A DNA stretch of 64,000 nt, from contig NZ_CP108088.1 of the NCBI RefSeq assembly GCF_036192275.1, positions 7,550,001-7,614,000 on the forward strand. Direction: 5' to 3'. Made by a program: the position numbers and the translations under genes. Under the pieces are notes generated by a model, which made no database searches, had not been told where the DNA came from, and saw only the letters and a program-made list of their open reading frames with translations. Below are positions 61,986 through 64,000 of the stretch, piece after piece; positions within the stretch are counted from its first letter, which is position 1, and the number at the start of each line of letters is the position of its first letter. This stretch comes from Streptomyces sp. NBC_00250. Its GTDB lineage: Bacteria; Actinomycetota; Actinomycetes; Streptomycetales; Streptomycetaceae.

Positions 61986-62843
61986 ATGACGCAGAAGGCG
62001 AAGCGGACGGCTCTGGTTCTCGGCGCGGGTGGGCTCGTCGGGGCCGCTTGGGAGGCCGGGGTTCTGTGGGGGCTCGCCGAGGCGGGGACCGATCTGGCCG
62101 GTGCCGATCTGATCGTCGGCAGTTCCGCGGGTGCGGTGGTCGGGGCGCAGCTCGCCTCCGGGGTTCCCGGCCTGGAGGGGCTGTACGAGCGGCAGCTGAG
62201 CGGGGCCGTCCCCGAGCCCGCCGCCCGGCTCGGGATCCTCACGGTGCTGCGGTACGCCGTAGCCGTTCTCAGCTCCCGCACTCCCGAGGCGTACGGGCGC
62301 AAGGTCGGCCGGCTCGCCCTCGGCGCCCGTACCGTCGACGAGACGGAGCGTCGGGAGACGGTGGCCCGGCGGCTCGACCCGGTCACCGACTGGCCCGGAC
62401 GGCGGCTGCTGATCACCGCCGTCGACGCGGTGAGCGGTGAACTCGTCGCGTACGACGCCGGGAGCGGGGTCCCGCTGACCGATGCCGTCACGGCGAGCTG
62501 CGCGATTCCCGGCGTCTGGCCCCCTGCCACGATCGGCGGCCGCCGCTGGATCGACGGCGGCATCCACTCCACGGCCAACGCCCATCTCGCCGACGGGTAC
62601 GACCGGGTCGTCGTCGTCGCCCCCAACGGTCAGGGCAACAAGGTCGTGCTCTCCCCGGCCCGGCAGGGCGCCGACCTCGCGGCCCGCGGTGCGCGCGTCG
62701 AGGTGATCACCCCCGACGCCGACTCCCGCAGGGCCATCGGCGGCAACTCCCTCGACCCCGCCCACCGCGCCGCCGCGGCCCGCGCCGGCCGCTCCCAGGC
62801 CGCCCGCCACGCGGAGGCCGTCGCGGCCGTGTGGACCGGCTGA
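61986..62843 (+). CDS. patatin-like phospholipase
   Basis: Protein of 285 residues with the Ser-Asp dyad of patatins: oxyanion GAGGLVGAAWEAGV, nucleophile GSSAGAVVGAQLASG (Ser about 57) and catalytic aspartate in WIDGGIHSTANAHLA. It should hydrolyse lipid acyl esters in the cytoplasm or at the membrane. CAGACT lies 6 bases before the ATG, suggesting a leaderless mRNA. Followed by a repeat-rich gap. Confidence 0.9.
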   Translation: MTQKAKRTALVLGAGGLVGAAWEAGVLWGLAEAGTDLAGADLIVGSSAGAVVGAQLASGVPGLEGLYERQLSGAVPEPAARLGILTVLRYAVAVLSSRTPEAYGRKVGRLALGARTVDETERRETVARRLDPVTDWPGRRLLITAVDAVSGELVAYDAGSGVPLTDAVTASCAIPGVWPPATIGGRRWIDGGIHSTANAHLADGYDRVVVVAPNGQGNKVVLSPARQGADLAARGARVEVITPDADSRRAIGGNSLDPAHRAAAARAGRSQAARHAEAVAAVWTG

Positions 62844-62855
62844 CTCTGCGTGGCG

Positions 62856-62950
62856 CCATCGCCGGGACCGACCGGCCTTCCGCAGCCCTGCCCGGGACCG
62901 ACGGCCTGCAGTAGCCCTGCCCGGCACCGGCTGACCTTCCGTCGCACCGT
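62856..62950. repeat. imperfect tandem repeat, three copies of about 36 bases
   Basis: GCCGGGACCGACCGGCCTTCC-like units recur about every 36 bases between the patatin and the next gene. The last copy runs into the promoter region of the following gene. Confidence 0.55.
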
Positions 62951-62968
62951 CCCCGGCACAATGAGAGC

Positions 62969-63814
62969 GTGAACGAGCACATTCCCGTCCTCCGCGAGGT
63001 CGACCAGGGCACCGCGCGCCTCATGCCCGATGTGGACCGGGAGCGGGCCTGGCTCCTGACGGTCGACGGTGCACCCCAGTCGTACGTCGACCTCGACGAC
63101 CCGGCGTACCTGGAGTTCGAGTACGCGCGCCGGCTCGCCCATGTCGTCGACGGCGCCGCCGACGACGGCGAACCGCTGGACGTCCTGCACCTGGGCGGCG
63201 GCGCGCTCTCCCTGCCCCGATACGTCGCCGTCACCCGCCCCGGCTCGCGCCGGGACGTGGTCGAGGCGGACCGGGGGCTGCTCGCGCTGGTCGCCGAACA
63301 CCTGCCGCTGCCCGAGGACTCCGGGATCACCGTGCACGGCGCCGACGCCCGGCGCTGGCTGGAGGCGGCCCCCGACGCTTCGGCCGATCTCGTCGTCGGT
63401 GACGTCTTCGGCGGCTCGCGCGTGCCCGCCCACCTCACTTCCGTGGAGTACGCGCGCGAGGTCAGGCGCGTCCTGCGACCCGACGGCGTCTACGCCGCCA
63501 ACCTCGCGGACGGGGCGCCGTTCGCCTTCCTCCGCTCTCAGCTCGCCACCTTCGCCGCCGTCTTCCCCGAGCTCGCGCTGGTCGCCGAACCGGCCGTCCT
63601 GCGCGGCCGGCGCTTCGGGAACGCGGTCCTGGTCGCCTCCGGCCGGGAGATCGACATCGCCCACCTCGCGCGGCGGGCCGCGGCGGACGCCTTCCCCGCG
63701 CGCGTGGAGCACGGGGACACGCTCGACCGGTTCACCGGCGCCGCGGCACCGGTCCTCGACGCCGGCGCCGTGCCCTCACCCGTTCCGCCGGAGGGCGCCT
63801 TCGGCATCGGCTGA
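62969..63814 (+). CDS. spermidine synthase-like methyltransferase-fold protein
   Basis: Protein of 281 residues with the SpeE-type Rossmann fold: SYVDLDDPAYLEFEYARRL, VLHLGGGALSLPRYVAV, VVEADRGLLALVAEHL and LVVGDVFGGSRVPAHLTSVE. The substrate-binding aspartates of true spermidine synthases are only partly recognisable, and actinobacterial proteins of this type may not make polyamines. CACAAT ends 6 bases before the GTG, suggesting a leaderless mRNA. The 3' end overlaps the MFS gene by 39 bases. Confidence 0.85.
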   Translation: MNEHIPVLREVDQGTARLMPDVDRERAWLLTVDGAPQSYVDLDDPAYLEFEYARRLAHVVDGAADDGEPLDVLHLGGGALSLPRYVAVTRPGSRRDVVEADRGLLALVAEHLPLPEDSGITVHGADARRWLEAAPDASADLVVGDVFGGSRVPAHLTSVEYAREVRRVLRPDGVYAANLADGAPFAFLRSQLATFAAVFPELALVAEPAVLRGRRFGNAVLVASGREIDIAHLARRAAADAFPARVEHGDTLDRFTGAAAPVLDAGAVPSPVPPEGAFGIG

Positions 63815-64000
63815 GGCGGGTGCGGCCGGAGCGGGCGCGGCCGACGCCTCAGGGCCCTTGATCTCCTTCGTGTGCGGACGCCGGGTCAGATTCCGCACGT
63901 CCGGTACGAGCAGGACGAGAGCCGTGACCAGCACCATCAGCCCGGCCGCGCCCCACAGCGCCGCACTCCGGCCGAACGCGGTCTCCGCCGGGCCCGCGAG
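63776..64000 (-). CDS. MFS transporter, C-terminal fragment (runs off the window)
   Basis: An open minus-strand frame enters from the right edge and stops at 63778-63776. Its 74 residues include a last transmembrane helix (LWGAAGLMVLVTALVLLVPD) followed by VRNLTRRP and a Pro/Ala tail, typical of major-facilitator exporters. The start lies outside the window. It overlaps the end of the spermidine-synthase-like gene. Confidence 0.75.
   Translation of the reverse strand, partial: LAGPAETAFGRSAALWGAAGLMVLVTALVLLVPDVRNLTRRPHTKEIKGPEASAAPAPAAPASADAEGALRRNG

Overview
The window is high-GC actinobacterial chromosome and most likely comes from a Streptomyces. The evidence is the 23S-5S rRNA sequence, strong GC bias at third codon positions, many GTG starts and apparently leaderless genes, and families typical of streptomycetes (DUF6230/DUF6114 proteins, TipA-type MerR, a DUF5999 small protein). 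It is core-like chromosome: I see no prophage, integrase, transposase, CRISPR array or tRNA gene.

Layout. Positions 1-2165 hold the 3' part of a 23S rRNA gene, a 5S rRNA gene and a strong terminator. Positions 2263-16408 hold a conserved actinobacterial growth and metabolism block: CDP-alcohol phosphatidyltransferase (cardiolipin synthase-like), GDP-mannose pyrophosphorylase fused to a decayed phosphomannomutase domain, DUF881 / small basic protein / DUF881, a GarA/OdhI-type FHA protein, an FtsR-like MerR regulator, a DUF151 protein, a second MerR regulator, DNA polymerase IV, a PRC-barrel protein, and gcvP behind a tandem glycine riboswitch. The gene order matches the Mycobacterium tuberculosis Rv1822-Rv1832 region as I recall it, except that gcvH is missing beside the FHA gene.

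Positions 16442-34785 are a mosaic of short accessory units: a glutamate-cysteine ligase family enzyme, a CPBP membrane protease, a PhzF-like protein, a SUKH protein, PadR, LysR, MocR and AraC regulators, three EamA (DMT) transporters within about 6 kb, several FMN/F420-binding split-barrel proteins, a Rieske lipoprotein and an isochorismatase-fold protein whose catalytic triad is lost. One EamA gene follows a leaderless 11-codon ORF and an extended RNA hairpin, which looks like an attenuation leader.

Positions 34907-41214 hold a signal peptidase, a TetR regulator with several operator-like sites, a tightly overlapping cassette of three DUF6230 and two DUF6114 genes plus one unknown secreted protein, and an alpha/beta hydrolase. 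This cassette is the best candidate here for an undescribed envelope-associated system.

Positions 41278-64000 hold a TipA-like MerR gene with a textbook 19-bp-spacer promoter, CbiZ, a truncated haemoglobin, a HipA-like kinase/DUF3037 pair, two SDR genes, an oligopeptide-binding lipoprotein, uracil-DNA glycosylase, a TetR/FAD-monooxygenase divergon with two identical operators, a Gfo/Idh/MocA oxidoreductase overlapping apolipoprotein N-acyltransferase tail to tail, a flavin reductase, UppP followed by a nucleotidyltransferase gene broken by an in-frame TGA, an HxlR/thiolase divergon with two phased operators, a TVP38-like membrane protein, an alkylation-repair-like protein, a patatin, a spermidine-synthase-like protein and the 3' end of an MFS transporter.
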